This document shows positions 30,889 to 40,079 of a stretch of 64,000 nt of DNA, in pieces. The stretch comes from Rhizobium sp. CCGE531 (GTDB taxonomy: Bacteria > Pseudomonadota > Alphaproteobacteria > Rhizobiales > Rhizobiaceae). A program made the position numbers and the translations under genes. Within the stretch, counting starts at the first letter, position 1, and the number at the start of each line of letters is the position of its first letter. The stretch lies in contig NZ_CP032684.1 in NCBI RefSeq assembly GCF_003627795.1, positions 156,001 through 220,000 on the forward strand. The letters are read 5' to 3'. Under the pieces are notes generated by a model. That model had not been told where the DNA came from. It did no database searches and saw only the letters and a program-made list of their open reading frames with translations.

Positions 30889-30988
30889 GTGGGAGGCTGG
30901 CACGATGACCCGTGCCGGGCTCGTTAGGGCTGCTTCCTTCCGGACCTGACCCGGTTGGCGAGTGGCTCGTCCACCACCAACCTCCCGG
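30889..30988 (-). ncRNA. ffs: Signal recognition particle RNA (4.5S type)
   Basis: The minus-strand RNA contains the universal SRP core GGTCAGGTCCGGAAGGAAGC, the domain IV loop bound by Ffh. The ends close by an 11-bp stem: GGGAGGUUGGU at 30986-30976 pairs with GCCAGCCUCCC at 30901-30891. The size, about 96-100 bases, is that of the small bacterial RNA without an Alu domain. It lies directly upstream of dnaX, its conserved position in alphaproteobacteria. Confidence 0.95.
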
Positions 30989-31075
30989 ATGCACATATCG
31001 GCAATATCGTCATCAAAAGCAAGCCAAGGTCAAAAAAAACTGCTAAACATTTGATAAAACAATGGAGGACGCCCC

Positions 31076-31486
31076 TTGAAGCAGTTCACGCTCGACGACC
31101 GTCTGGCGAATGACAGCGTTTCCGTCGCGATCACCGGCCTTTGCGACGTGCGGCTGATGAAGGATCGCCGCTGGCCGTGGCTCGTGCTGATACCCCGCAG
31201 GCCCGACAAATCGGAGGCTTTCGAGCTGACGCCGCTCGACCGGGTCTTGCTGACCTTCGAAACCGACAAGGTCGCAAGCGCGTTGAAGACGGTGACGGGT
31301 GCTGCAAAAATCAATGTCGGGGCACTTGGAAATATCGTCCGTCAGCTTCATGTTCATGTCATTGCGCGGTTCGAAGGTGATGCCAACTGGCCAGGCCCCG
31401 TCTGGGGCTACGGCAAGGCGGAGCCCTATTCGGACGAAGACATGAACAGCCTCATAGCCAAGTTGCGGGAAACGCTTTCACAATGA
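31076..31486 (+). CDS. HIT domain protein
   Basis: The 136-residue protein belongs to the HIT nucleotide hydrolase/transferase superfamily. The histidine motif is LHVHVIAR, a form found in rhizobial relatives, and NVGALGNIVRQ precedes it. The start is TTG at 31076: GGAGG lies seven bases upstream and the sequence KQFTLDDRL fits homologues. The stop overlaps the nudC start as ATGA, so the two are probably translated together. The substrate is unknown. Confidence 0.83.
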   Translation: MKQFTLDDRLANDSVSVAITGLCDVRLMKDRRWPWLVLIPRRPDKSEAFELTPLDRVLLTFETDKVASALKTVTGAAKINVGALGNIVRQLHVHVIARFEGDANWPGPVWGYGKAEPYSDEDMNSLIAKLRETLSQ

Positions 31487-32442
31487 GCCATTCCATCTTT
31501 TCCTCGGATGCGCCGCATCCGGAAGCCAGCAGTCTCACCGCCTTTGCGGAAAACCAGCTCAACCGGGATGCGGAGCACCGCGACGAGGAAACGATCAAGC
31601 ATGCGCTCGCCAGGGAGGGTACGCATATCCTGGCCTTCGCCCAGGAACGGCTGGTCCTGAAGCATGACGGGCAGGTGCTCGACCCGCTGTTTGCCCGCTA
31701 CGAGCTGCAGGAGCTCGATCCGAATTGGGAGGAAGCCGTGCTGCTCGGCTATCGCAAGACCGGTGAGCCGAGGCTTGCGGTGCCCGTGCGGGTCAATGCC
31801 GACGAACTTGCCAGCCAGTATAAGCCCGCCGACATGCGCGCGCTCTGGCGGGATCTTTTGCTCGAAGGCGAAATCCTCGGCGAGGCCGCGCAGGGCATGA
31901 GCCTCATCCGCTGGAATGGCGACAATCGCTTCTGCGGCCGTTGCGGCTCGGCGATGGAAAGCCGCATCGGCGGCTACAAGCGGGTGTGCACGGCCTGCGA
32001 ACATATGATTTTCCCGCGTACCGATCCGGTCGTCATCATGCTGACGATTGACGAGGAAAGGAATCGCTGTCTGCTCGGCCGCAGCCATCATTTTGCGCCG
32101 GGCATGTATTCCTGTCTCGCCGGTTTCGTCGAGCCGGGCGAAACCATCGAGAATGCGGTGCGCCGCGAGACGCACGAGGAATCCGGCATCCATATCGGCC
32201 GCGTGCGCTATCATGCGTCGCAGCCCTGGCCCATGCCGCATTCCCTGATGATCGGCTGCTATGCCGAGGCGAAGTCGACGGACATCCACATGGACGCGGC
32301 CGAGCTCGAGGATTGCCGCTGGTTCACCCCGGAAGAGACGCTTGCCATGCTCGACCGCGTCTCTGCCTCCGGCAACACCTCTCCGCCCAAGGGCGCCATC
32401 GCCCATCGCCTGATGCGCGACTGGGTGGAGTGGAAGCGCTAG
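31483..32442 (+). CDS. nudC: NAD(+) diphosphatase / NADH pyrophosphatase
   Basis: NudC hydrolyses NAD(H) and removes NAD caps from RNA. The 319-residue protein has a four-Cys zinc ribbon (Cys151, Cys154, Cys169, Cys172), a Nudix box from Gly214 to Ile236 (GFVEPGE, RETHEESGI) and the NudC signature SQPWPMPHSLM at 246-256. Length is a little above the E. coli enzyme, with the usual longer N-terminal domain. It overlaps the HIT gene by four bases. Confidence 0.94.
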   Translation: MSHSIFSSDAPHPEASSLTAFAENQLNRDAEHRDEETIKHALAREGTHILAFAQERLVLKHDGQVLDPLFARYELQELDPNWEEAVLLGYRKTGEPRLAVPVRVNADELASQYKPADMRALWRDLLLEGEILGEAAQGMSLIRWNGDNRFCGRCGSAMESRIGGYKRVCTACEHMIFPRTDPVVIMLTIDEERNRCLLGRSHHFAPGMYSCLAGFVEPGETIENAVRRETHEESGIHIGRVRYHASQPWPMPHSLMIGCYAEAKSTDIHMDAAELEDCRWFTPEETLAMLDRVSASGNTSPPKGAIAHRLMRDWVEWKR

Positions 32443-32454
32443 GACTATCCTGCC

Positions 32455-33141
32455 ATGGCCCGCTCCGAACGCTTGCTGACGCTGCTGCAGACGCTGCGGC
32501 GATATCGTCGTCCGGTCAGCGGTGCCGTTCTAGCGGAGGAAACCGGCGTCAGCCTGCGCACGCTCTATCGCGATATCGCCAGCCTGCAATCGCAGGGTGC
32601 CATGATCGAGGGCGAGCCCGGCATCGGTTATGTTCTGAAGCCGGGCTTCATGCTGCCGCCGATGATGTTTTCGCAGGATGAGATCGAGGCGCTGGTGCTG
32701 GGATCGAGATGGGTGGCGCGCGCGACCGATGCGCGCCTGGCGGCCGCTGGCACCGACGCTCTCGCCAAGATCGCCGCTGTGCTGCCGGCAGAGATGCGCG
32801 AGGCGATTGATCAGGCGGCGGTGGTCGTCGCCACGCGCCGCATCACGGAAGACAAGGCCGATCTTTCCCTCATGCGCAAGGCGATCCGCACCGAGCGCAT
32901 GGTGCAATTGACCTATGGCGACGTGAACGGCGCCATCTCGACCCGGCGCATTTGGCCCTTCGCGCTCGGCTATTTCGACAATGCGCGCATCGTCATGGCC
33001 TGGTGCGAGCTGCGCCAGGATTTTCGCCATTTCCGCGCCGATCGCATCGTCGATTTCGCGGTGCTGGAGGCGCGCTACCCGCGCCGCCGCATCGCGCTCG
33101 CACGGGAATGGCACGCCCGCGAGGGCATGGCCCACGATTGA
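32455..33141 (+). CDS. HTH/WYL-domain transcriptional regulator (YafY type)
   Basis: The 228-residue protein has an N-terminal winged helix (SERLLTLLQTLRRYRRPVSG and ETGVSLRTLYRDIASLQSQG) and a WYL-type domain (AIRTERMVQLTYGDVNG, TRRIWPFALGYFDNARIVMA). YafY-like regulators often repress nearby small-molecule genes. The likely targets are the small protein at 33224 and the VOC protein at 33589. It starts 12 bases after nudC. Confidence 0.88.
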   Translation: MARSERLLTLLQTLRRYRRPVSGAVLAEETGVSLRTLYRDIASLQSQGAMIEGEPGIGYVLKPGFMLPPMMFSQDEIEALVLGSRWVARATDARLAAAGTDALAKIAAVLPAEMREAIDQAAVVVATRRITEDKADLSLMRKAIRTERMVQLTYGDVNGAISTRRIWPFALGYFDNARIVMAWCELRQDFRHFRADRIVDFAVLEARYPRRRIALAREWHAREGMAHD

Positions 33142-33223
33142 TTTGCCAGCGCACACTACTGCCAGAAACTGTCAGTAGGTGTGACTATGATGGGCACCAT
33201 CCAAGCAGGAAGGAGGACCGATC

Positions 33224-33460
33224 ATGGCAAGCAACGTTGTCATCACCATGAAACAGGCGCATCACGGCGGTGCCGAGATGTACGAAGACAAATATCTTTC
33301 AATGCCGGCATGGCCCGCTCGCCTCTCGCAGATTGCACTTGGCTATTTTACCCGCCGCTGGGATCGCCTCGATATCGAGGAAACGCCGAATTCCGTAAAG
33401 CGCGACCTGGGCTTCCTGGACGGCCGCGCCCCTTACCGTGAGGAAGACCGGATGCGCTGA
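33224..33460 (+). CDS. Small protein of unknown function (78 residues)
   Basis: I do not recognise a family with confidence. The protein is MASNVVITMKQ..., with a basic middle (LGYFTRRWDRL) and an end reading KRDLGFLDGRAPYREEDRMR; the RDLGF element recalls DUF1127-type small proteins. An AAGGAGG ribosome site is nine bases before the ATG, which is good support for translation. It lies between the YafY-type regulator and a VOC gene on the same strand. Confidence 0.65.
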   Translation: MASNVVITMKQAHHGGAEMYEDKYLSMPAWPARLSQIALGYFTRRWDRLDIEETPNSVKRDLGFLDGRAPYREEDRMR

Positions 33461-33588
33461 ACGCATCCGCTAATTTCAGGCTCACCGACCGATACGATCC
33501 CATTGCCCTTCTACCGGCAGGCTCCGCCCTGCCTGCCGGATCGCATCCCTATGCCCTTATATCCATCAAAAACCAGAGGAATATCCAC

Positions 33589-33957
33589 ATGACCAGCCCG
33601 AATCTCATCATCTTCTACGTCAAGGACCCCGGCGAAAGCTCGCCATTCTATCGTGACCTTCTCGGCCGCGAGCCAGCCTTCGCCTCGCCGAACTTCGTGG
33701 CCTTCTCGCTCGACAACGGCCTCAGCCTCGGCCTCTGGCGCCGCAGCAGCGTCGAGCCGCAGCCCTCCGCCATCGGCAATCGCGGCGAATTGGGCTTCAT
33801 GGTCGAAGGCGCCGGCGCCGTCGAACAGCATTACAAGGATTGGAAGGCACGCGGCCTGCCGATCGCGCAGGAATTGACGATGATGGATTTCGGCCCGACC
33901 TTCGTCGTGCTCGACCCCGACGGCCATCGTCTTCGTGTTTGTGAGCCGGATAAGTAA
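33589..33957 (+). CDS. VOC family protein (glyoxalase/bleomycin-resistance fold)
   Basis: The 122-residue protein has two beta-alpha-beta-beta-beta units of the VOC fold: FYVKDPGESSPFYRDLLGRE at the start, and FVVLDPDGHRLRVCEP at the end. Members are metal enzymes or drug-binding proteins; the function here is not evident. YafY-type regulators commonly neighbour VOC genes. A ribosome site is not obvious, but CCAGAGGAA lies just upstream. Confidence 0.85.
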   Translation: MTSPNLIIFYVKDPGESSPFYRDLLGREPAFASPNFVAFSLDNGLSLGLWRRSSVEPQPSAIGNRGELGFMVEGAGAVEQHYKDWKARGLPIAQELTMMDFGPTFVVLDPDGHRLRVCEPDK

Positions 33958-33974
33958 ATCGAAATCCTCGCTTG

Positions 33975-34166
33975 CCCCTCACCCTCTCCCGCGATGTGGC
34001 AGGGCAATCGCATGTGAGGCACATCGGCGCTGCAAGTTCCTTCTCCCCTCGGGGAGAAGGTGGCCCGAAGGGCCGGATGAGAGGGCTGACCGTTTTGAAT
34101 GCGGGGATTTTTGTGCGCTTGGCAGGCACCCCCTCATCCGCCTATCGGCACCTTCTCCCCGAGGGG
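33975..34166. repeat. Cluster of short palindromes (CCTTCTCCCC type)
   Basis: No gene is seen here. CCTTCTCCCCTCGGGGAGAAGG at about 34041-34062, GGCCCGAAGGGCC after it, and a second CCTTCTCCCCGAGGGG at 34151-34166 are palindromic units. The second one was the target of the IS insertion and continues beyond it at 35586. Confidence 0.7.
34157..34166 (+). repeat. Target-site duplication, left copy
   Basis: CCCCGAGGGG directly precedes the IS and is repeated exactly after it. Confidence 0.85.
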
Positions 34167-35585
34167 CTATTGGATTCACACATTGTCGGCGGCGGAGAGG
34201 AGGAGTGCTACGCCGCGCTTGGCGGCCTGGAACTGTTGCCATCCGTCGAGCATGACGATCGGTCCTGGCTTTCCGTAGTAGCCGGTCCATCCGCCGAGGC
34301 GGGCGCAGACCCAGGCGGCATAGGCCAGCGACCCTCTGGGATGGGGGTTCTTCTGTTTGGCGGTCTTGCCCTCCAGCTTGGCGCAGAAGGCTTCCAGCAG
34401 CGGCTGGTCGCTTGGCTCGAAGGCGTCTTCGATGGGGCGCAAGGTGGCGCCGGGCGGAGCGCCGTCGCGGGCATGGACCAGTTGCTGCACGATCACGGCC
34501 GCGACGAAGGCAGCCATCACCAAATTGCTCAGCGCGCCCTCGTCCTCGATGCGCAGGCCTTCGATATCAAAGCCCTGCGTCTTCAGGGTGCGGAACAATT
34601 GCTCGATCGCCCAGCGACGGCGATAAAGGGCGATGACCGCCGCCGCCTCGTCGGCATCCGACACGGCATAGCTTGTCAGCAGCCGCCAATGGATCGGCGT
34701 CTCGCCCGGTGGTGCGGCGGTCTCGCGCACATCCACCAGATAAAGACGTACGCCATCCGGGGTCTTCCTGTAGATGCCGTTCTTCGGGGGCAGCAATGTC
34801 ACCGCGCTGAAGCGGATCGCCAGTTGCGTGTCGCGCTCCTTGCGGCCCGGCTTGGCCGGCAGGCTAAAGGCTAGGTTGACCGCAACCGGCAAGGCATCCG
34901 CCAGACAAAGCAGCGACGGCTGGTCCTTGCCGAGGCTGCGGTCCCTCGCAACCCGGATGACGAGGTCGACATTGACGGGTCGGCGGGCGAAGGCCTCGTA
35001 GATATCGCTTTCACGGTCGGCAATGATGGTGATGTGGCGTGCAGCGGCGCAAACCTTCGCCGCACGATCGGCGCCCTCCAGCCAGCGATAGCTCTCCTTC
35101 TCCTCGATCGGACGCGCGCGCTGCGTGCCGCGCTCGCCCTGGTCGCGGCTTAGAAACTGCCCGTGGATTGCCCCGACGATCGCGCCATCGTCGGCGTCGA
35201 CCCCGATCATCGCATGCAGATAAAGACCGCCACCGCCGTCGGAGCGGACCACCGTCGTATCCTGAATGGCCAGGATATGCCGATCCGCGCAGCGGCTAGC
35301 CGTGCGCAAGGCCGCCTCATCGATCATCGCCTGCGGATCGACCGCTCCATTGCGCAAGAACCGGCTCAAGCGGATCTCTCCGGCCCGATTGCCGCCGAGC
35401 TTGCGCACCCGCATTCCCTGGCCTGCCGTCGAAACCAGGCGCTCCAGCAAGAACGCCCCCCTTTTTCCAGCCGACGGTCGCCAAACCGTCCCAAGCTCAA
35501 ATCATCCATCGCTCAATTCTCCTGCCGGCAGCAACAGAATCAGAACCTCATTCCATACGCAATTCCAAATGTGTGAATGCCATAG
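34167..35585 (-). mobile_element. IS4-family insertion sequence, 1419 bp
   Basis: The ends are 18-bp imperfect inverted repeats: left CTATTGGATTCACACATT and right (reverse complement) CTATGGCATTCACACATT, 16 of 18 matching. The element is bounded by 10-bp direct repeats CCCCGAGGGG (34157-34166 and 35586-35595), the kind of duplication IS4-family elements make. It carries one transposase gene on the minus strand, whose stop codon lies in the left end. Intact ends and exact duplication indicate a recent insertion. Confidence 0.92.
34176..35509 (-). pseudogene. IS4-family transposase with a frame break near the N-terminus
   Basis: The long frame (34176-35450, 424 residues from a TTG) has the transposase core: ILAIQDTTVVRSDGGGG (first DDE Asp), ITIIADRESDIYEAF (second Asp) and YRRRWAIEQLFRTLKTQG (Y-R-K/E motif with the Glu). 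A better start is ATG at 35509, giving MDDLSLGRFGDRRLEKGG, but this runs into another frame at a run of six G (minus strand, 35461-35456). A -1 shift at AAAAAGGGGGG joins it to AFLLERLVSTAGQG. Either a G has been lost from the run or expression needs frameshifting. Confidence 0.82.
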
Positions 35586-35595
35586 CCCCGAGGGG
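35586..35595 (+). repeat. Target-site duplication, right copy
   Basis: CCCCGAGGGG follows the right end of the IS, identical to the left copy. Confidence 0.85.
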
Positions 35596-35700
35596 AGAAG
35601 GGGGACGCGGCAACGACCTCATTTCGTGTGCGATTCCCCGGCCGCTTGCGGGGGAGAAGGTGGCCGACAGGCCGGATGAGGGGTTTGAGGCGAACGATTA
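35596..35700. repeat. Remainder of the palindromic repeat cluster
   Basis: AGAAGGGGG continues the palindrome split by the IS. A further GGGGGAGAAGGTGG with GGCCGGATGAGGGG at about 35650-35684 matches the unit near 34055-34083. I see no gene. Confidence 0.6.
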
Positions 35701-35811
35701 GTAATCATTTCATCAAAGTGGCTTGCCGAGCAGTCACGCCGATTCTTCGAGTTGACTTACGGCATTCGCAGAAGAGACTGATTGATAAATCCAGAGCCAT
35801 GCGAGGAACAA

Positions 35812-36210
35812 TTGCTCCATCACATCTCATTCGGCGTGTCGAATATCGAGAAATCCGCCGCGTTCTACGACGCGGCCTTTGCACCGCTTGGCTACGTCAG
35901 GGTCTGGGAAGACTTGAACCCCGGCGATCCCGACCAGGCGATCGGATACGGCCCGCCGGGTGGAGGCGATAAGTTCGCCGTCAAATTGCGAGGCAAGGAA
36001 GCCCATGCGCCAGGTCCAGGCTTCCATCTCGCTTTTGCCGCGCCAAGCAGGGAGGCGGTTGTCCTCTTCCATGAAGCCGCACTGGCTCACGGCGGCGCGG
36101 ACAACGGGCCGCCTGGTCTCCGGCCGCATTACGGGCCGAATTATTTCGCCGCCTTCGTCATCGATCCGGATGGGCATCGCATCGAGGTCGTTACCAAGGC
36201 TGCGGAATAG
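35812..36210 (+). CDS. VOC family protein
   Basis: The protein reads LHHISFGVSNIEKSAAFYDA at the start, GYGPPGGGDKFAVKLRG in the middle, and FAAFVIDPDGHRIEVV at the end, a two-module VOC fold of 132 residues. Homologues start at MLHHISFG, so TTG at 35812 is preferred; GAGGA lies four bases upstream. An alternative TTG at 35782 adds ten residues. Function is unknown. It is separate in sequence from the VOC gene at 33589. Confidence 0.8.
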   Translation: MLHHISFGVSNIEKSAAFYDAAFAPLGYVRVWEDLNPGDPDQAIGYGPPGGGDKFAVKLRGKEAHAPGPGFHLAFAAPSREAVVLFHEAALAHGGADNGPPGLRPHYGPNYFAAFVIDPDGHRIEVVTKAAE

Positions 36211-36239
36211 CCGCTCGGCGGAGACCATAAGGGTACTGC

Positions 36240-36312
36240 AACCCGCCCTCATGGTTCGAGGCTGCAGCTCCCTTCGGCAAGCTCAGGGTGCTTTCGCACC
36301 TCACCACGAGGT
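36240..36312. repeat. Repeat of the CCCTCATGGTTCGAG type
   Basis: GCCCTCATGGTTCGAG, then CTTCGGCAAGCTCAGGG and CACCTCACCACGAGG, form an imperfect palindrome. Related copies are at 46495-46637 and 48822-48957. Confidence 0.6.
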
Positions 36313-36333
36313 GGCCCGGGTTCGCGTCGGATC

Positions 36334-37188
36334 TTAAAGATCGCCCCGCATCGGATGGCCCTTGTAGACGCCGAGGATGCGGACCTTTTCCGAGAAGAAG
36401 CGCAGTTCCTCCAGCGCGCGGCGCACATGCGGATCCGAAGGATGGCCCTCGATGTCGGCATAGAACTGCGTTGCTACAAAACGGCCGCCGAGCTGGTAGC
36501 TTTCCAGCTTCGTCATGTTGATGCCGTTGGTGGCGAAACCGCCGAGCGCCTTGTAGAGGGCGGCGGGAATATTGCGGACGTTGAAGACGAAGGTGGTGAC
36601 GATCTTCTCGTCCGGCGCGCTGCGCTCCGCCCAGTTCTCGTCGCGCGACAGCACGACGAAGCGCGTCATGTTGTCTTCGGTGTCCTCGACATTCTCGGCA
36701 ATGATTTCCAGGCCATAGAGATCGGCAGCGAGTCTTGGCGCCAGCGCCGCCATGCTGCGGTCGCCGGTTTCCTGCACCAGCTTGGCGGCACCCGCCGTAT
36801 CGCCGGCGATAACAGGCTTCCAGCCATTGGCGCGCACGATGTTGCGGCACTGGCCGAGCGCGTGGATATGGCTGTGCACCGTGCGGATCTCTTCCTTCTT
36901 GACCCCCGGCAGCACCATCAGCTGGAAGCGGATCGGCATGAAATATTCGCCGACGATATGCAGGCGCGATTCCGGCAGCAGATGATGGATATCGGCGACA
37001 CGACCGGCGATCGTATTTTCGATCGGAATCATGCCGAGATCGGCCTCGCCGTTGTCGATGGCGGAAAAGGCATCCTCGAAGGTCTGGCAGGGCAGCGGCT
37101 CCATGGTCGGGAACATGTCGCGGCTCGCCATGTCGGAATTGGCGCCGTAGTCGCCCTGGAACGAGATCTTGTTGGTCTTGCTGATCAT
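36334..37188 (-). CDS. pheA: Prephenate dehydratase
   Basis: The enzyme converts prephenate to phenylpyruvate in phenylalanine synthesis. The 284-residue protein is monofunctional, without a chorismate mutase domain. It has KISFQGDYGANSDMA at the start, the catalytic-domain motif DNMTRFVVLSRD (TRF), and a C-terminal ACT domain (FVFNVRNIPAALYKALGGFA, NMTKLESYQLGG), the usual site of phenylalanine feedback. ATG at 37188 fits the family start. It follows kdsB by 25 bases on the same strand, so they may form an operon. Confidence 0.94.
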   Translation of the reverse strand: MISKTNKISFQGDYGANSDMASRDMFPTMEPLPCQTFEDAFSAIDNGEADLGMIPIENTIAGRVADIHHLLPESRLHIVGEYFMPIRFQLMVLPGVKKEEIRTVHSHIHALGQCRNIVRANGWKPVIAGDTAGAAKLVQETGDRSMAALAPRLAADLYGLEIIAENVEDTEDNMTRFVVLSRDENWAERSAPDEKIVTTFVFNVRNIPAALYKALGGFATNGINMTKLESYQLGGRFVATQFYADIEGHPSDPHVRRALEELRFFSEKVRILGVYKGHPMRGDL

Positions 37189-37213
37189 GGAACTGCCTTT
37201 GGAGGGACTGCCG

Positions 37214-37969
37214 TCAAAGAGAGGCGGCGGAGAGGATGCGTCTGGCCTTTTCGAGGTCGGCGGGAGTATCGACACCGAGCGGAACCGTGTCAACGATCTC
37301 GACATCGATGCGCATGCCGGCCTCCAGCGCTCTCAGCTGCTCCAGTGATTCGCGCAGCTCAAGCGGCGATGGGCCGGCCTTGACGAATCGCTCGAGCGCG
37401 GCGCGGCGATAGGTGTAGAGGCCGATATGGTGATAGAGCGGCCCCTTGCCGTAGGGCGCGGTGGCGCGGGTGAAATAGAGGGCGCGCAGGCGGCTATCCG
37501 AGATCGGCGAGCCGACGACCTTGACGACGCTCGGCAGGGTCTTCTCTTCCTCGTCCTTGATCTCGACGGTCAGCGTGGCGATGTCGACGGCCGGGTTTTC
37601 GAGCGGGCGCAGCGAGGCGCGGATGGTGTCGGGATCGATCGTCGGCAGGTCGCCCTGCACGTTGACGACGATTTCGGCGCGGCCCTGCGGGTCCACGGCC
37701 TGCAGCGCCTCGTAGATGCGGTCCGAGCCGGATTGATGATCGCCGCGTGTCATGACCACCTCGAAGCCGGCATTGGCGACCGCGGCATAGGTATCCGCAT
37801 GGTCGACGGCGACGACGATGCGACCGATCGCCGCCTCGCGCGCGCGCTTGGCAACCTGTACGATCATGGGCAGGCCGCAAATATCGGCAAGCGGCTTGCC
37901 CGGCAGGCGCGTGGAAGCCATGCGGGCGGGAATGAGGACCAGCGTCTTGTCTAAATTTGGATCTGTCAT
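37214..37969 (-). CDS. kdsB: 3-deoxy-manno-octulosonate cytidylyltransferase
   Basis: KdsB activates KDO with CTP for lipopolysaccharide core synthesis. The 251-residue protein begins [20 protein letters not shown] and has [31 protein letters not shown] and NVQGDLPTI, all family motifs; [17 protein letters not shown] follows. ATG at 37969 is chosen over the open upstream extension. It is divergent from the cytochrome gene and precedes pheA. Confidence 0.95.
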   Translation of the reverse strand: MTDPNLDKTLVLIPARMASTRLPGKPLADICGLPMIVQVAKRAREAAIGRIVVAVDHADTYAAVANAGFEVVMTRGDHQSGSDRIYEALQAVDPQGRAEIVVNVQGDLPTIDPDTIRASLRPLENPAVDIATLTVEIKDEEEKTLPSVVKVVGSPISDSRLRALYFTRATAPYGKGPLYHHIGLYTYRRAALERFVKAGPSPLELRESLEQLRALEAGMRIDVEIVDTVPLGVDTPADLEKARRILSAASL

Positions 37970-38120
37970 TGTTGGGCCTTCTATTCCCGAGGGAAAAGTG
38001 TCAAAACGTCTCACGATGGAGGCCGTTTGCAGAGTTGCAAGAAACAGCCAAAAGACATAGGTTTCGCGCGAATTCAAGATGGGCCGGCGGAGGATGCTGG
38101 CGGCGAGGGGAGCATAGCAG

Positions 38121-38702
38121 ATGAATTCATCCTACGTGAACATGGGTGTCGGGGCGCTTTTGGCCACGCTGTTCGTGTTGAAGTCCGTGTCGCTCGCGTC
38201 AGGATTTATTTTCCATTCAGAGACGCCGGAAAAGCCCGGTTTCGCCATTGTCGCGACCGAAGAACCGGCTGCGGGTGGCGACAAGGGTGCGGCCGCCAAG
38301 GCGGAAACGCCGATCGCCCAGCTGCTGCAGAAGGCTGACGCCAAGGTTGGCGAAACCATCTTCAAGAAGTGTCAGGCCTGTCATTCCGGAGAGAAGGGAG
38401 GACCGAACAAGGTCGGTCCCGATCTCTGGGCTGTCGTCGACCGCCCGGTCGCCGAGCACGAGGGCTTTGCCTATTCGGCCGGCATGAAGGAATTCTCCAA
38501 GGGCGGTTCGGAAAAGTGGACCTATGATCACCTCTATCACTTCCTCGCTGCTCCGAAAAAGTTCGTCGCCGGTACGGCGATGGGCTTTGCCGGCCTGCCG
38601 AAGGAAGAGGATCGCGCCAACGTGATCGCTTATCTGCGCACGCTCGCCGATACGCAGGTGCCGCTGCCGGATCCGAACGCTGCTCCGGCCGCCACGAACT
38701 AA
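38121..38702 (+). CDS. cycM: Membrane-anchored c-type cytochrome (CycM-like)
   Basis: The 193-residue protein has an uncleaved N-terminal anchor (about 8-30), an Ala/Lys-rich linker, and a mitochondrial-type cytochrome c domain. The haem site is CQACH (Cys84, Cys87, His88) and the sixth ligand is probably Met154 in [10 protein letters not shown]. CycM passes electrons from the bc1 complex to the aa3 oxidase in rhizobia; the role here is inferred from that family and the conserved position beside kdsB/pheA. It ends at a clear terminator. Confidence 0.92.
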   Translation: MNSSYVNMGVGALLATLFVLKSVSLASGFIFHSETPEKPGFAIVATEEPAAGGDKGAAAKAETPIAQLLQKADAKVGETIFKKCQACHSGEKGGPNKVGPDLWAVVDRPVAEHEGFAYSAGMKEFSKGGSEKWTYDHLYHFLAAPKKFVAGTAMGFAGLPKEEDRANVIAYLRTLADTQVPLPDPNAAPAATN

Positions 38703-38725
38703 AGCGATCCGCATTATGAATTGAG

Positions 38726-38752
38726 AACCCGGCCATCGCGGCCGGGTTTTCC
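38726..38752. terminator. Terminator after cycM
   Basis: AACCCGGCC (38726-38734) pairs with GGCCGGGTT (38740-38748), followed by TTCC on the plus strand. It lies between convergent genes. Confidence 0.8.
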
Positions 38753-38763
38753 GTGTTGCGCAT

Positions 38764-39921
38764 TCACACCGAATGGCGGCGTGAACGCGTCCGCTGATCG
38801 AGGTCGAAGACCTTCAGCCCGTCTTCGGCGCTCGGAGGCATGCGCCAGTCTTCCGCGACCAGCGCCTTGCGGGCATCGCGCAGGCCGGCCTCCCAATGCT
38901 CATGCATCGATAGCGCCGAAAACTCGTAGTCTTTCGAATGCGAGCGGAACTGCTTGTTGCGGTAGATCAGGTGAATGATAGTGACGCCGTAGTCGGAGCA
39001 ATGCTGTTCCAGCTTGCTGATGTCCGGATCGGCCTTGGCCTCTTCCGGAAGGCGGGCATAAAGCTCCGATATCGCGCGTCGCAGGCGATGACGTTCCAGA
39101 AAGAGATCGGTATTGAGCCGGGTGCGGCTGGAATAGGTGATGTCCTTGCGCCGCTCTTCCACCTCTTCCAGGTCCTGCGGCAGCGGGCCGACGGCGCTGA
39201 AGAGATCGACCTGGAAGACGACCGTGTCGATCGCGGCGCCGTTGCGTAGCACGTAAGTGAGCGGCGTGTTCGAGACGAGGCCGCCATCCCAGTAATATTC
39301 ACCGCCGATCTTGATCGCCGGAAAGCCGGGCGGCAGCGCGCCGCTTGCCATGACGTGTTCCGGCGTGATTCTGATGTCCCGGTTGTCGAAGAAGGCGAAG
39401 TTGCCGGTGCGCACGTTGACGGCACCGAGGCTGAGGCGCACCGGACCATGGTTGATGCGGTCGAAATCGACATGGTCGAGCAGCGTCTGGCGCAGTTGCT
39501 CTGTATCGTAGACGCTGGTGGCACCCGCCGAGCCGCGCGCCTGAAACCAGGCCGGGAGCTGCCAGGGGGAGAAAAATCCGGGAACGCCGAAGGTCGATAC
39601 CCACCAGCTGCTGACGGTGCGATAGAAGGGGTTCGTCTCTCGCTGCCGCTCCATCAGGAGGTCAACGGGAAGCTGGATTGTGACCTTGTTCCAGAAAGAG
39701 CGCAGCTTCTCGAGCCGCTCGCCCGGCACGTTGCCGGCCATGATGGAGGCGTTGATGGCGCCGATCGAGATGCCGGCGATCCAGTCCGGTTCGATATTCT
39801 GCTCTCTGAGTGCCTGAAAGGCGCCGGCCTGGTAGGAGCCGAGCGCGCCGCCGCCCTGCAGCACGAATACCTTCTGCGAATAGGCTGAAGCGGGATTGCT
39901 GAGTGGAGCTGCAATATTCAT
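38764..39921 (-). CDS. Patatin-like phospholipase with DUF3734
   Basis: The 385-residue protein has the patatin oxyanion motif QGGGALGSYQAG (22-33), the nucleophile Ser52 in GISIGA, and the Asp212 of the dyad in WDGGLVSN. A C-terminal DUF3734-type segment (THR-free, HLIYRNKQFRSHSKDYEFS) follows. Such proteins are lipid acyl hydrolases; some are linked to polyhydroxyalkanoate or membrane-lipid turnover. ATG at 39921 starts MNIAAPLSNP. It is convergent with cycM. Confidence 0.9.
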   Translation of the reverse strand: MNIAAPLSNPASAYSQKVFVLQGGGALGSYQAGAFQALREQNIEPDWIAGISIGAINASIMAGNVPGERLEKLRSFWNKVTIQLPVDLLMERQRETNPFYRTVSSWWVSTFGVPGFFSPWQLPAWFQARGSAGATSVYDTEQLRQTLLDHVDFDRINHGPVRLSLGAVNVRTGNFAFFDNRDIRITPEHVMASGALPPGFPAIKIGGEYYWDGGLVSNTPLTYVLRNGAAIDTVVFQVDLFSAVGPLPQDLEEVEERRKDITYSSRTRLNTDLFLERHRLRRAISELYARLPEEAKADPDISKLEQHCSDYGVTIIHLIYRNKQFRSHSKDYEFSALSMHEHWEAGLRDARKALVAEDWRMPPSAEDGLKVFDLDQRTRSRRHSV

Positions 39922-40079
39922 GTGCCATCCTTTGCTGCGCTCCGGGCGGCAAGGCCGGGATGCGCAAATATATGACCATTTTCCTGCCTGCTTCTCCGAA
40001 TGCGGAGAAATGCCATTGCGAATCGGCGGGTCCGGACCGGCGATAGAGCCTTTCCGCTTTTCTTCGAATCGCGAAAACG

